NCBI GenBank assembly: GCA_963921825.1
Contig: OY997596.1
Location: 17,489,001 to 17,553,000 of the forward strand
From: Erodium maritimum
Taxonomy: Eukaryota; Streptophyta; Magnoliopsida; Geraniales; Geraniaceae
Reading direction: 5' to 3'
Length of the DNA stretch: 64,000 nt
How positions within the stretch are numbered: the first letter of the stretch is position 1; the number at the start of each line of letters is the position of its first letter. The notes under the pieces were generated by a model. The model searched no databases and was not told where the DNA came from. It saw nothing but the letters and a program-made list of their open reading frames with translations. Position numbers and translations under genes: made by a program. Positions 43,313-56,117 of the stretch are shown in pieces.

Positions 43313-46300
43313 TTATTGCATTTGTGAGCAAGATGGCAACACCAGAGAATTCCTTCTAGGCAGCATCATCCCTCTCGCCTTCAGCGGACTCCACACCAGT
43401 GGTTTCTTCTGCAAGGCGATAACCGTTGGATGCTTGGGCTTCCACGAACCCTGCTGCTGCTGTGTCGGAGGACTCCCCATGAACCTTGTTGCCGCAGCCG
43501 GAGTCATCTCTGCTGCCGTACTCAGCTCCGGCAACGGAGTGAACAACCTTGAGTACCTTGCCTTTCTTGGGTTCCTCGCAACTCCCTCTCCACCAAACTG
43601 AGAGAAGGTGTTCTCGTTGCCTCGGGATGGGGTACTTGCCTCTGGCCGGAAGGTGGTAGCAATGGAGACCCTTCTCCTAGGTTGCCAGACATTCTGTGAT
43701 GACGATGATGATGACGATAATGGGACAGCTATTGAAATCCGCCTTGCAGGACATTTTGTGTTGGCTGCTGCTGCTGCAACTCTTCTTTGGTTGTTTTCCT
43801 TGTCCATTGCTGAAGGAACCGAACTTTTCCGGGGTGGGAAAGTGGCTGGTTGGGGCATCAAGTTAGAGATCCTTCGTAATGGCTGCCTTGCTTTTGGAGG
43901 GCACAAGGGTGGTTTTTTCTCGGCTATTGTCATCTTCTTTGCTGCTGCTGGTCTTACAGGTGGCAATCCTGAGGACTGTGCTGCAAAAGATCTAGCTTCC
44001 TGTTTCAGTCTGGTTTTCCTTTCCTCTGCTAACTGATTCTCAAGATCCCTAACCTGTTGCCAAATTTAAGAGCAACCTTGTACTGTCAGATAAATGACAA
44101 ACTGATAACATGAAACATTATGTAAAATTCAGAGGAGTCCCACAGGAATTAAGTTGACCTACAAATTAATTTCCCCCAAAATAGTATAACTATCGTTGAA
44201 GAAATCATTTCCATGTAAAACCTTTCAAGTTGTTGAGGAAAAGCTTTAGAAAACATGGCATCCATTATACCTTTTCTTGGAGATTCCTGCAGATGTGTTC
44301 TCTGGCACCAAGCCTTAACTGCAAAGACTGCACAGTATCCTGCAATTTCTTCGTTTCCTTATCATCATGCTTCAGCTTCTCAACCTGTTTATATACTAGT
44401 TAATAACTTAAAGCGGCATATAAGTTCTATTTCCTTGCAGATCTGATCAACTCACTGTTGCATACCATTTGCTTGTACTTGAGCAGCTCGCTGACATCAG
44501 TCTGTTTGCGAGCAGGGCCGCTCTCGATGCCCCGCACACGACTGGCAAAGTTAAGTGAACAAACAGTCTCTCCCAGGTCTGCACCACTTGGGCTGATCTG
44601 CACAAACATCAGGGTCTTGCAGTCTCCTCCTGTTTTCATGTAATACATTAGCATTTAATATGTTAATGAAACTGTAGCCGAGTCCTCTGTTGTGAATGAA
44701 ATGATTCTACAGAATTACTAATATCCGGGATTTCAAGAATGAATAATTTTCAAGTAATATGAAAATGCAAAATCTCACCTAGAGAACTCTGCAGAATATG
44801 AGTGAGCTTCGAATTCCTGTTATTGGACAAGAGGTTAGGCATCAACGAGTAATCACATCCATCTTTACAAGTGAAGTGCACAGAGACACACACGCAGAAA
44901 GAGAGAGAGACCTGTAAGGAATGTGGGTTGTTTTACAAGCCAGTGCAGATATCACATCACCAAGAGCAGAAAGAGATTTATTGATAAACTGAGATTCCTT
45001 CAGTCTTTCACCTTCAACGTCTATCCTCCCAACACGCTCGCTACCCGCCAAGTCTACCAGCCAAAGGTGGCTTCTTGTCCTCGATCCATTTATCAAATTT
45101 TCTCCCTTAACAGTCACGCGCAACAAGCTACAATCAAACATTTATTAACATGTTAGATAATTTGAACAATTCCCCAAAACCACAGTAGTGGAGTGGTTGC
45201 CTCACATGTGGCCTTGCTCCTTTTTATCACACAATTCTATACCTCAAAGTGGTTGCCTAACATCCATGTATTAGATCTAGTTACCAACTCAAAAAATATA
45301 TAACTTCAGCTTTGGAACAAGTCTGTTGACAAATCAACTCATTTATATATTTGTTTTCAATAGAAAAAGTTAACTCCGCTGGTCAAACAACAAAAAGATT
45401 CTAAAATAATTACCAATGTGACCGGCTGCTAAGCTCATTAGCACTGGTAGATCCAACAGATCTGGCTTTATTTCCGGACTTGAGCAGTTCCCATACTTGC
45501 TCTGTACCATGAACAGGAGCTTCAATGAGTCCAGGAACTTCTTGGGTTCCCTCTGCGCCTTGTTTTATTTCCAACCTTCATTCCCAAAACAAACAAATGA
45601 GTCATTCATGAACATGTCAGTGTATAAACTTGTAGCATTTATAGCTTAACTTTATACTGTAGATCTGGCTATCATTTGAGCTCAAGTAAGATTATTCAAT
45701 CAAGGAAAATCATGTAATCTCTAATAGATGAAAAAATCAGGTAAATACACATCTACATGAGAGACCGAGACAATCTAAGCAGAGTTGGGTGCCTTGAAGC
45801 ATAAGAAGAAAAAAAAAGCAGTTGCCTTCTACTATTACCATCTATAAGAAAAATTATATATATTTCTCAGTTGGTATTAAGTAATTACATAACTTACACC
45901 ACTTATAGTCAGTGATATGATGCAGAAGATTTACTCAGTGAATGCAAGTGAGAAAGTAGTTACATGAAACAGAACTCACTTCTTTGAAGCTTGATTGGGA
46001 TTATCTACTAAGAGATCTCGTATCTTCTCATTGTAAACCTCCAACATGCTGACAAGTAATTCATATCTCATAACACCATGTCTCTCATCAGAAATTCGAA
46101 ACAACTCCTCCAAAGTTCTGTAATTAACTCCCCTCTTTTCAGGTGTTCCTTCCATTGTGAATGTCTTCCCAGTTCCAGTTTGTCCATAGGCAAATATGCA
46201 GACATTAAAGCCATCCAGCACCGAAGTGACAATAGGTTTTGTTTCAGCGAAAACAGCCTCTGCAAATTTCATAACTTCAGCACTCAAACTTACATAGAGA

Positions 46301-47966
46301 AGGAAACATGATTAAGAATGAATTATCACAACAACGTACCTTGGTTGTCCTCAGGTTTAAACACATGGTCAAATTTGAACTGCTTCTTTGAAGAATCGGA
46401 GGAAATGATTTGTAGCTCATTATCATGAGATGAATCAAACTCAACAATAGACGCAGACCCATTTGTAATTTCTACTTGGTTTAACGGCCTACATCTGCAG
46501 AAGACCCTGATGTTTCCTTTAAGTTCGATTACTTCATTATAAAGCCGTTTTCGTTCGGAGAACTCTTCTAAGTACTTCTTCTTCAACAGTTCATACTCAG
46601 AGCCTATTAACAGAAAATGAAGGGAGCAACAATCGTAATAGATTCTAAAAGTGGAATGACAAGTGGCAAGCAGTCATTAGTACATCAACTTACCGAGAAG
46701 CTTCAGAGTGTTCAAAGCATCGGGAGCAGGGAAAGATTCTGTAGCAATGCCCTTCACTTGAGTAGATAACATAGCATGCTCATCCTTCAAATTCTGAAAC
46801 AACGACAGCAAAATATCAGGACCAAACTAAATGCTTTTCTGTATACAAGCATTGGAAAAAAAGTTTTATCTTCAAACTACCACGTCTGTTTGTTAGTAGC
46901 TAAATTGTTTTGTTACGGGCAATGGAGAAAATGAATTTAAAAATCAGATTAAGTATTAAGTTCTTTTCTCCTTTCCCCGAAATCTCTAACGACTCAGTAA
47001 AGGCAAACAAAGGCATAATTTAGAAACAACCTTAATTTTTGTGCTCAAATCAATAATCTTTTGCAATATAGGGAGGGTCTGGGTCGGCTCATTATCTGAA
47101 TAGTTATCTAGGATTCCACTTGAAGCACTGTTCCCCTCAAGTGAATTAGTGATTCCACCTTGCACAGATTCTGCAGCAAATAGCCAAAATCCTCAGTTAA
47201 CAGTCTTAATCAAGTGATAATAGCTATAAACAAAATATAAATAGAGGTGAAAAATAAACTAGGTCTTCTATGTTTGCCAATAATATGAAGGCAAATAATA
47301 TGAGACCTGAACACTACATAATGTTAAACTGACTCAATTTGAAGGCAAACAAATCATAATTAAGAACCCAGCTTTCTCTCTCATACACAAGGATAACATA
47401 TGGCAATAGGATGACTTGTAATTTAATCTTATATAATACTAGCCTTCTTCAATCTACCACACAAAATTTACTATTTTCTAACCAGCCAAACAGATAGAAA
47501 ACCCTGGGCACAGAGATATGCTTTAGAAATTTGTCTCTATTGTTCAAACCTAGCTAAAAAATTACAATTAAACTTACTCCCGCAAATCAATAAATATGAA
47601 ACCCTAAAACCAGCTGACAAACCTAAGAAAATACAATTTTCTGTCAATCGCAACACAACAAGTGGCAATTTCTAGGGTTTACTTTGAAATGAAAGAAGAT
47701 CTGAATTCAAAATTTCTTGTATACCGACAAAAACAACTATAAGCAACTGAAAAGCAAAGATCCAGAATTAGAGCAACAAGAACCTGGTTCAGAAACTGAG
47801 AAAGGCTTGTCGGCGTCAAGATTGGGAACAATGGGATCGGAATTCTCCGAGGTCATTTCGACCAGTTGATCTGAAACACACAAATCATACATCTGCCGTT
47901 AAACACAGTAGTTACATCGAAAAATCTAGAAAAATTAAAAACACAGAAAAGTACAATACCGGCCAT
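43313..47966 (-). CDS. KIN14S: Kinesin-14 motor protein, KIN-14S type
   Basis: Twelve coding exons with GT/AG borders and matching phase: 47966-47960, 47870-47784, 47170-47031, 46793-46694, 46603-46340, 46259-45980, 45575-45414, 45127-44912, 44816-44779, 44629-44466, 44384-44271, 44053-43313; total 770 aa. A short acidic N-terminus and helical stalk lead to the kinesin-14 neck/motor start [15 protein letters not shown] (about residue 138). The motor (142-470) has the P-loop GQTGTGKT (225-232), switch I NELSSRSH (339-346) and switch II DLAGSE (371-376). A coiled coil (about 475-540) follows, then a basic Ser/Pro-rich tail with repeated RRxS(I/V)A motifs (RRISIAV, RRVSIAT). The motor sits in the middle, as in KIN-14S; length is near the roughly 765 aa I recall for Arabidopsis At5g27550. 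The tiny first exon (ATG GCC G) is supported by phase. It should be a minus-end-directed microtubule motor. No breaks are seen. Confidence 0.93.
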
Positions 47967-48431
47967 AGCTCTGGAATCAAGGAGACGATAGCTGAGCGCA
48001 AAATAGTTGATTCGACTGTAGAGAGAGACGGATCGGAGATTTCGAAGAGAGACGCAGTGAGAAATGTGGAGAAAGAGCTACAGCGTCAAGTCGAGAGAGA
48101 CAAAGGGGGAGATTTAATTTTGAGCGATGAACGGTCGAGTAGGGTTTTGATAGAATTCAAGTTTGAATTTAAATCATTCTTAGCCGTCCGATTGCCAGGG
48201 CTTTGCTAACGGCTAGAACCTGTGTCAAGCGTTTTGGGTAGGATGGGTAATTTAAGTTAAAACCCCCAGGGCATTATTGTAAAGTACGCATACCCGACCC
48301 GGATGCTTAATAGAAGGTCCAGACCCATTCCCGCCTAATCTCACATTTAAATCATTTTTATCAAAGATGTAAACTTCACAGTATTGCAAAACAAATATCA
48401 TACGTATAAAACTGTACATTTAAATAGCTTA
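47967..48431. promoter_or_regulatory. Kinesin 5' UTR and promoter region
   Basis: Upstream of the kinesin ATG the minus strand shows a GA-rich leader (GAGAGACAAAGGGGGAGATT region, 48000-48120). No other gene is present; the region ends at the target-site copy of the retroposon at 48421-48431. Confidence 0.4.
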
Positions 48432-49359
48432 ATCTTAATGCTCGGGCTTTCTCTCTTCCATTTTGTCCAAATTGTGTAGCCGTCATCGTCGGCTGAATCC
48501 ATGGCTTCTGGTTATGGCGACAAATTGTGTAGCCGCCACCCTCTTGTCGTTGTGATCGCCCACTCCCTACACCGTTATCCTCCACCACCCTCCTCACGGA
48601 CCACAGCGACCGTCCCAACTGTATCTGGAAATCATTGCCCTTCTGTGCCTCCCCTTGCCCAATAGGACCTAGTGCTACCGCATCCTCCAAATGGTCTGTG
48701 TTTTTATGCGTCGCCGACGGATTTGGCAGTTCCATGTCAGATCTACGCCTCTTGTACTCTGGCGAGAGGTTTAAGGCTCAGTCGGCGTTTCTACCGAGTC
48801 TAAGAGACTATAGCGAGCCTCCAGAGCTACTCCGAAATTGATCTCCACTTGTCATGGTTTCCCACACGAGCCGTTTGGAGAAGATTTTAGAGCATTACAG
48901 TCGGTGGATTTGGGATCCAGGGGAAGGACTATAGGATGGGCTTTGTTTCCACGGCACCCAAGGATTCAAGACGGATCAACAGTACAAGGACCCCACTACA
49001 AAAACTATGAGGTTCACAATTGGCATCATATGAGCCATAGTTTTGGTGTTCCATTGTATTGGATGCTTCGTTGTTTCGTGTTTTTTTGTTTTTCTAGTTT
49101 ATGTATTTAGGTTTTGGATTAGTTGTTGGTTTGAATTATGTGTGTTTTTAGTTGCTTGGTTTTGTTTAGTTGAAAGTGTGGTATGAGGATTTCCTTAGTT
49201 TGTGTCTACGATCAAAAGTAGAATAGTTCTATAGGTCCACGTGAGTTGGGTCACCCACGGCGGGCTCGGACAATATTCTGGAGTCCAGGGCCTTCGGTCC
49301 TACTATGTAACCTTTGATTGGCAGTAATGCATTTCCTCATTACCTGTTTCAAAAAAAAG
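48432..49359 (+). mobile_element. Retroposon with poly(A) tail and 11-bp target duplication
   Basis: The direct repeat TAAATAGCTTA occurs at 48421-48431 and 49360-49370. The right end of the insert is an A run (about 49351-49358) preceded by a T-rich 3' UTR-like strip, so the insert arose by LINE-type reverse transcription, plus strand. It is 928 bp. The left half contains a minus-strand open frame (about 48735-48376) with GRSLWSVRRVVEDNGVGSGR, and the right half T-rich sequence, which could mean a 5' inversion. I do not recognise its protein; a 5'-truncated LINE is the likeliest identity. Confidence 0.75.
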
Positions 49360-49370
49360 TAAATAGCTTA

Positions 49371-49700
49371 TCACATGTACTACTTGTTTGGTCCGTCACG
49401 AGGGAATTTTTTTTTTGTTTGGCATTAACTTGAATCGTGGTATTTGAATGACGTTTAGGCTTTCTTAATCCATTCGACCGCCCACTTGGCCGATCGGTCC
49501 ACAGAACACCAACTACATTTTGACAAGTCCTTTCATGTAGCCGTTCGGCTACTTACATTACTGATCGGTTACATGCATATATACCTTCACCCAAAACATA
49601 AATGCATTCAACACATGCAATTCAAACAAAGTATTATCATCAAATAATAGCATATTCAGAAATAAATACAAAGTATATCATCAATGGAAACATACATACC
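49371..49700. other. 3' flank of the MULE transposase gene, no gene
   Basis: It contains a GATCGGT-rich strip (CCGATCGGTCC, GATCGGTTAC) that has loose counterparts on the other side of the transposase at 52190-52300 (GGATCGGCCAG, GTCGATCGGTCC). These could be subterminal repeats, but I found no clean terminal inverted repeat. Confidence 0.4.
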
Positions 49701-52181
49701 CTAAACATTAGATGCAGATGGAAGCGAAGGACTTGTTCGTCTGTTGTGACCGATAGGAGCACAATTTCCACATTTCCTGGGACACTTTGGAGCCGCTTGA
49801 GGCGCTCTTGGATCCTCACCTCTTGAAGGAATTCTTCTTTCCTGCAGTCTACCGCGTTTCCCTTCATAGTCTGGAGGAAGAACATTGATAAGAGCTTCAC
49901 GATCAAATTCATCAATCTCCCACTCTGATGCTCGGGACACTGGGTACACGGTCCCATAATATGCTTCAGCCCATTTTTGTATCGTGTAACAGTCCGAGCA
50001 CAACTCATACATATTTTTCCCAGCATGCTCACAACACGCTAAGGCATGGGCACAAGAAATTCGGTCAACGTCAAGCTCCCAACAACTGCATTGCTTCATC
50101 CCCAAATGAACAAATACGTCATTGTGCTCACACCTCACCTGATACTCGTCCTGTCTGTTCAGTGTTATTACTCGCATCTCCAAGCCTAGCTTGTTCTTGC
50201 AGACATGATTTTATCTATCTTTGGAGTTATAATTTGGGAGTCCGGTATCTTGTTCATCACATCCACACGTTGCATGAAGCAATCGGTAACCCTTTCATGC
50301 ATGTTGTTCAACAACTTTATAATAAGCATCTTTCTCGCTTCTCGTATTACATTGTTGATAGACTCAACACCGTTCGTTGTCATGATATTGTACCGCGACC
50401 CTACGAAGTGAGATCTCGCCCATTGTTGACGTTGTATGGTTGTTGTTTCCAGATATTCCGCCACCTTGGGGTACATTTCTTTTAATTCTTCGTACTTGTC
50501 ATGGAACCTCTCCATTGTGTACGCATCAGCAACTTTTAAAAACAACTTCAATAATTTCTCTTTTTCCTTAGCCTCTACATGCTCTCTGACATTTTGGGTC
50601 AAATGCCACCTATAATGGCCATGTTGGGCTTTTGGGTAGACGGCTGACACTGCATTGATGATACTTTTATGTCTATCCGAAAGGATAACCAAGTTGTCCC
50701 CGTCTGGGATCTCCGGCCTCAACTTTTCGAAGAACCATCTCCATGAATCGTAGTTCTCCGAGTCAACTATAGCCCAAGCAACAGGATATTGGTGATAATT
50801 ACCATCTTCCACGCTTGCAATTAGCATTACCCCTTTATACTTTTTCTTCAACCACGTACCATCTACTGCGATCACTTTTCTCAAGGCAAGATTAAATCCC
50901 TCAATGCATGGCCGATATGCTACGAAAACATATTTAAATTTACTCTTCGCATCCACCTCCAAATGAGTATTGCGCCCACATTCATCTTCCGAACCTGCTG
51001 CAAATAAATAGGGAGTAATCCATAACTTAAAGTAGGGTCCCCTACAAGTTTAATCATCGCCAGTGTTTTTGCCTTCCAACATTGCCAGTATTTATAAAAG
51101 CCTAACTGGTCACCCTCCAAGCTTTTTTGAATCGCACGTGGTTTAGGAATATGTTGTCCTTCACTATATTTTTTGACCAACCTACACGCAATCTCTTCCG
51201 TACTCAATTTACCTTTTCGGGAGTTCCGTTCACTGACCAAACAAGTATGTAAAGACTCATATGTTCTAATGGAGAACGTTTCACGGGATCCCCGATCTTT
51301 TGCTGCACGCACTCTCCATCCACAAGTAGCACCAACACATTTTGCAATGTATAACGTCTTTGAAGATCTATCACGTTTTATCCGAAAATCACCCTTAATT
51401 GAAATGTCTTTGAGATACGTCATCACTTCTATATTGTTCGGAAACTCTTTACCAACTACTAAACATGACTCATCCCTAAAGCCGATCATGGTTTGTTTTG
51501 GATCCACCGTATCTACTGGAAACTCTTGGTTTCTAGAAACACACTCCACCATTTCATCGTTCTCCTCGATATTGTCCAAGCTTACCGGTGGTGGCGTAGG
51601 AGATGATGCTTGTGCTTCTGTATCACGTTTCTTTGTCGACGTCGAATAACTAGGTTATCAACATTATCTGGATTACCCGCAACACTACAAAAACCAACTT
51701 CAAAATAAGTGGCATGCCCCCCATTGTCATGTTCATCATACTCAACTGCAACAGCTTCCGGTACATCGTTGACCCCCTGTTCAACTTCAATAGTTTCAGT
51801 TTTGCCACAAATGGTATCTTTCTTGATAAGCTCTACACGTAACACGATTCTGGAAACTATATTTCTGTTCTCCAATACAAAACCTCGAAGAGTGAAATCA
51901 TCTACGATCTTGTCTATTGGGATAACTCCTACAAAATTGGGCATAAAAGCTACGAAACTAAGTTCCAGTTCTGTCTCACTTGCGTTCACCCCGATTTCAG
52001 AATACATGCGCTCCTTCACTGTCTTTAGTGTTGAATTATCATCCTCTAGCTTATATTCCTCATCGTAAGTAGCACAGACTAAAATTTCACCCATTCTTGT
52101 AACAATTACAACCCCATAAGGACATATTTTACTAATTAAGTATGGTGTTGTAGTATATGCAATTAGTCGTACGACTAACAA
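49701..52181 (-). pseudogene. MuDR-type (MULE) transposase, two frameshifts
   Basis: Minus-strand frames in order: 52181-51582, a PB1/MuDR-type N-terminus; 51579-50920, the MuDR DNA-binding domain (VVGKEFPNNIEVMTYLKDIS, CVGATCGWRVRAAKDRG, ESLHTC); 50962-50186, the MULE transposase domain with D (KVIAVDGTWLKKKYKGVMLI), D (LVILSDRHKSIINAV) and E (MTTNGVESINNVI), plus HGHYRWHLTQNV; and 50183-49701, a SWIM zinc finger (CSCWELDVDRISCAHALA) and a C-terminal CPRKCGNC knuckle. Frames shift near 50960-51000 and again near 50190-50215, and there is a stop between the first two frames unless an intron lies there. All catalytic residues are visible. The product would cut and paste Mutator-like DNA; as written it cannot be made in one piece. 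Confidence 0.9.
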
Positions 52182-53181
52182 ACCAGCCGAACGACCGTCT
52201 GATCGGATGGAATTTCAGTCGTGCGGCTAGTTGACATTTACATACATATGTGGCGGATCGGCCAGCTCATCTTCAACCTAACTGGTCGATCGGTCCTACT
52301 GGTTCAACAATTCAGAAAATTCCCAGAACCTCCAACATACGAATCTAATCCACCTCATTCCACTCCTTTGTTTATTTCACTAAGTTTACACACATTAAAC
52401 CACAAAATATCGTTTTTCCACTCTTAAATTCGAAGATCTACTCAAACCTAAAAATGAAATTCACTAAATTCAAATAGGATGAAGTCAAACTAACTTACTT
52501 GGAGGTTTACTTCAATGACAGACGCAATGGGCTTTGGACGGTGGTGGACGGCGCACAGGGAAGGTGGTGGACGGCGGAGAGAATTTTTTGCTATGGAGGT
52601 CGGGCTGATTTTTGGCTATGGTGAGTGGCGAGGATGGGGGCTGATTTTTAGGGATTTTTTCCAAAATTACAAAAGGGTAAAATAGGGAATAACAATGTTT
52701 TATTAAATGGGAGGTCTTTTTGCAAAACATAACATGGATGAAGGTTTTTTAACAATAAATTAATCAAATAAGACTCTTTTCATAATTCATCCGTCGTAGG
52801 CCTGTAAAAGATACCAAGACCTTTCAAAATTTTGAATAGACCTCCCCACCAAACAGGGAAGCCTTTCTGGGCTGAGAATCATTCAACACTCTAATGGAGT
52901 TGGGATCTGGGTCTGAAGTTCAGTTAATATCCAGGATTTTCTCGTCTGAGTTATCCCTATCTTTTTACGAATCCTTTTTAGGATCCTCTTCCAAAATATC
53001 CTCCGAAATTTTAGTGGAAGGAGAATTAATCGTTTGACCTGAGAACTCTGATACCATCTCTGCTAGAACAAAATGATAGAAATATTAAAGGTGGAATTTC
53101 CCTATCCAAAATCCATCTCCGAGGAAGAGAGCTTGGTGTTTATGTGAATGAGGACGAAAGCACTCTCGAAAGAATTAGTTC
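52182..53181. other. MULE 5' flank and old LTR-element remnant
   Basis: 52182-52790 holds no gene; it is probably the 5' untranslated and terminal part of the MULE. At 53047-53058 the minus strand reads ATGGTATCAGAGTT, a degenerate initiator-tRNA primer site, so 52800-53180 may derive from a minus-strand LTR element. Neither edge is supported. Confidence 0.35.
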
Positions 53182-53186
53182 GTCTT

Positions 53187-53627
53187 TGCCACAAGGTTGA
53201 TTCTCTCATAGGCCAATGAGAAAAGAAGAGCAACGACGTCGTCTAAGGAGAGTAACAGAATTGGGAAATGGCATCGTTTGGGTTAAAATGTGTGGCTACG
53301 TGAAGAGGCATGGTGTGCTGAACGATCATCTTTAAGGTCTGGCTCTATGGTCCCAAATGACCGATGTGATGAAGGTGGCGAGGATGGGCCAGATGTGCTT
53401 GGTTTGGTGTGGTACTGGTGTGAGGCGTGTTGCAGGGTATTAGAGGGAGCAGAGAAGCAATTGGAAATTGTCTTTGAACCTGTAAGCTTTAGCTATTTCC
53501 TTAGAGAGAATTGGAGAAAGGGGGATGTTAGAACCCTAGAACCAAGCTTTCAATTTATCTGTAATTTCATATCAGTTCTTCAATACAATGTCTTTAGTTT
53601 TCGATCCAAATTCTAGCCTTTGTTACA
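53187..53627 (+). repeat. 5' LTR (441 bp)
   Basis: Begins TGCCACAAGGTTGATTCTC and ends TTTGTTACA. It pairs with 57359-57804 at high identity; the copies differ by scattered substitutions and short indels (for example CTCATAGG against CTCAAAGAGG), so insertion is not brand new. Confidence 0.93.
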
Positions 53628-53628
53628 G

Positions 53629-53640
53629 TGGTATCAGAGC
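53629..53640 (+). other. Primer binding site TGGTATCAGAGC
   Basis: Initiator Met tRNA complement, one base after the 5' LTR. Confidence 0.93.
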
Positions 53641-53659
53641 CAGCGTTCTCGCGACTGTG

Positions 53660-55739
53660 GCTGGTCTTGAAGGAGTTGGGAATTTTCTTGGTGTAAACCC
53701 AGAAATTTCAGGGCTACCAAACCAGAAACATCGAGAACGAGAGGAAATGGTCAGTTATTCGGCGACTACTATGGTTGACTTCCCGATAGTAGCAGGAGAC
53801 GTGGGTCTTAGACCGGGTAGACGTCCATTGGAACAACGTACTCACACACTGTGGGTTTTGGCTGGTCAGAAACCGGAGATGGTTTGCGATTTCGGAACGG
53901 GAATGGAGGTATTCGGGACAGAAGCCGAAGTTATGAGTCTCAAGCCGATCAAACATCCACCTGAACAGCAAATCCATACTCAAAGGGAGATGCAGAAGCC
54001 TTGGGATTAGAGGGAGGTCGGGCTCCAGTACGAGCTGAGACAAAAGGAAGTTTTGTCTAAAATGATATATATTGTTGACAGTATGCTAGCTCGAGAAGAA
54101 CAGGTAAAAAAGGAGCTTTTGATTCATAAGAAGCTTCGTGAGAGGTATCGGGTTGAACAAAAAGCGTGGAAAGCACATCAACTAGCTATTGATGAACACA
54201 TCTTGGAGAGATTCGCTGAAATTGAGAGCCAGGAACAAATGAATTGTATTGTCAATGAGAAAGAATTGGGTGCAGAAACCCATGTGGATGACCAAAAGGT
54301 GAGAAGTGATGAAGATAAAAATCCATGTTTGAATGATCATGTTGTCACGGTGGAAAAAGGATTGGCTGCTGAGATGAAAAATGATTGGAATGTTGCTGAG
54401 GATGGTGACTCTGTAAGTGATGTTGAGGAGTTGAGCACAAATTCTAGTACACACATCAGATTGGTTGAAATTCCCAGAAGAATGTGGTTTGGCAAAATTG
54501 AGGTAAATTCTATCTTGATCGAATTAAGCTCAATTTTCCTAGTTATTCATTGTCACACCACTATTGAGTTACGAACTGGTATTGGCATTTTAATTCAATT
54601 CTACAATCGTTTGAAGTGTTCGGAATGGTCTATTGTGTTGGAGTATGGGTTACTGAGAAATGGGTATAAAGATGATACTAAGGGTAACTACAAATGGTTT
54701 GAGAGATGTATTAGTGGGGATAATAAGCAGTTGGGTTGTGTGACGGGAAATTTTGGATATAATCATAATATCCTAGTCATGGAAGGTGTTATAAGTGTAT
54801 TCAATGTATTGTTAAGGGTGAGAGTGAGTCATATATCGACAGCTTGTTTGGGTTACTCCCTTATATTAGGAGAGGTTGGTTATAGGTGCAAAGTGGATTA
54901 TAGTAGCAAGATGTTTTTTTATGGAGTGTGGGAATGACAAGGTGAGAAAAGTGGTAGATGCTGGCATAATTGATTATCGATTAAGGGTGATGGTAGTGAA
55001 CAATGTGTCAGTGAAGATGCCATGGAAAAAGGGGTTAGAAAAATTCAATATGAAGTTGTTTTATGTGGGTTTGAGTTCTTACCATCGAGCAAAACAAGTT
55101 CATGTAATGATTAAAATTGGCGAAGGAAGTTATGGGGTGACAATGAAAATGAGTTTTAGTGATGGGGTAGAAATGCCTTGGAGTGGAGACAAGGAGCAAC
55201 TAAATGTGGAAAGACGGGAGAAAAATGGGGTGGTTAATGGCCTGATTCGTAGAATTGTTGTGGTGATTCCGGAGGTGAAATTGATAGATGGGGTTGATGT
55301 CGTGGCTAATCAGCTATTTATATATCCTATGTCCAAATCATTTAATCAGGGTCAGAAGAAGCTTTACATGACCAAAGGTCCATGGACTGTTGTTGGTGCG
55401 ACAAGAATTCTGTTTAGGGACGAAATTGACAAGTGGGATGTCACTGGTATTAAAATTGGTCCATGCTTCCACAAATTATTTTGTGGTTATAGAAGTAAGA
55501 CAAGGAATGGGAGTCCTAGTGAAAATTCTAAAGGCGATCAAATGATGTTCCATGAATTCTTGAAAAGTGAAGCAACCAAATGGGGATTTGTTTGGAGGAG
55601 TGATCATATAGAGTTATCGAGCAATCAAGGTAGATACAATAGAAATGGTATGAAAGTTGTTTCCATGTCGCTCTACTTCAGGTTGTTGAGGTCTCAAGTT
55701 CTTCTTGATGAGTATGTCTATTGTTACATATTCAAATGA
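53660..55739 (+). pseudogene. Unrecognised reading frames of the LTR element (gag-position)
   Basis: Three successive plus frames follow the primer site: to 54010 (GVNPEISGLPNQKHRERE, then Arg/Pro-rich repeats PLEQRTHT and PPEQQIHT), 54053-54937 (a charged helical stretch EEQVKKELLIHKKLRERYRV, likely coiled coil, then acidic sequence), and 54876-55739 (WTVVGATRILFRDEIDKWDV). Position suggests a gag-like protein at the start, but no capsid motif or zinc knuckle is visible, and the later part matches nothing I know. Stops separate the frames (about 54008 and 54935). Confidence 0.5.
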
Positions 55740-56117
55740 TGTGGAGAATTTCAAAATTATGAGCTGGGATTTATTTCGGCTGATGAGGTGAGAAACACAA
55801 ATTCAGGGTGGTGGTTTACCAGACAAGAATTGGGTGCAAATTATGGCTTAGGGAAGTTTCTGATTACTAGTCTTTGTGAAGAATTTGACTTTTTGTTGCC
55901 TTTACGACACAAGTGACTGGCGAGGTGACTCAAGCAGGTTGGTTGCTTACAATTCTTGTAATATGGTAGTTCATCAGAAGGGTTATGGGTTGCAGGATGC
56001 TATTGTGGGTCCCCGGTTCTGCTCGTATAGTATGCAAGGGTATAGTGGTAATTCAGTGACTCAAGGTTGTGTGCTTAGCTCGAAGCAACAAGGTGCCACC
56101 AAACTTGTTTGTGAAAA

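Noticed and set aside
43608..44036. Plus-strand frame across the last kinesin exon
   Set aside because: Shadow of the minus-strand kinesin tail.
49371..52800. Terminal inverted repeats for the MULE with the MuDR transposase
   Set aside because: Compared both flanks by eye and found only loose GATCGGT-type similarity, not a TIR.
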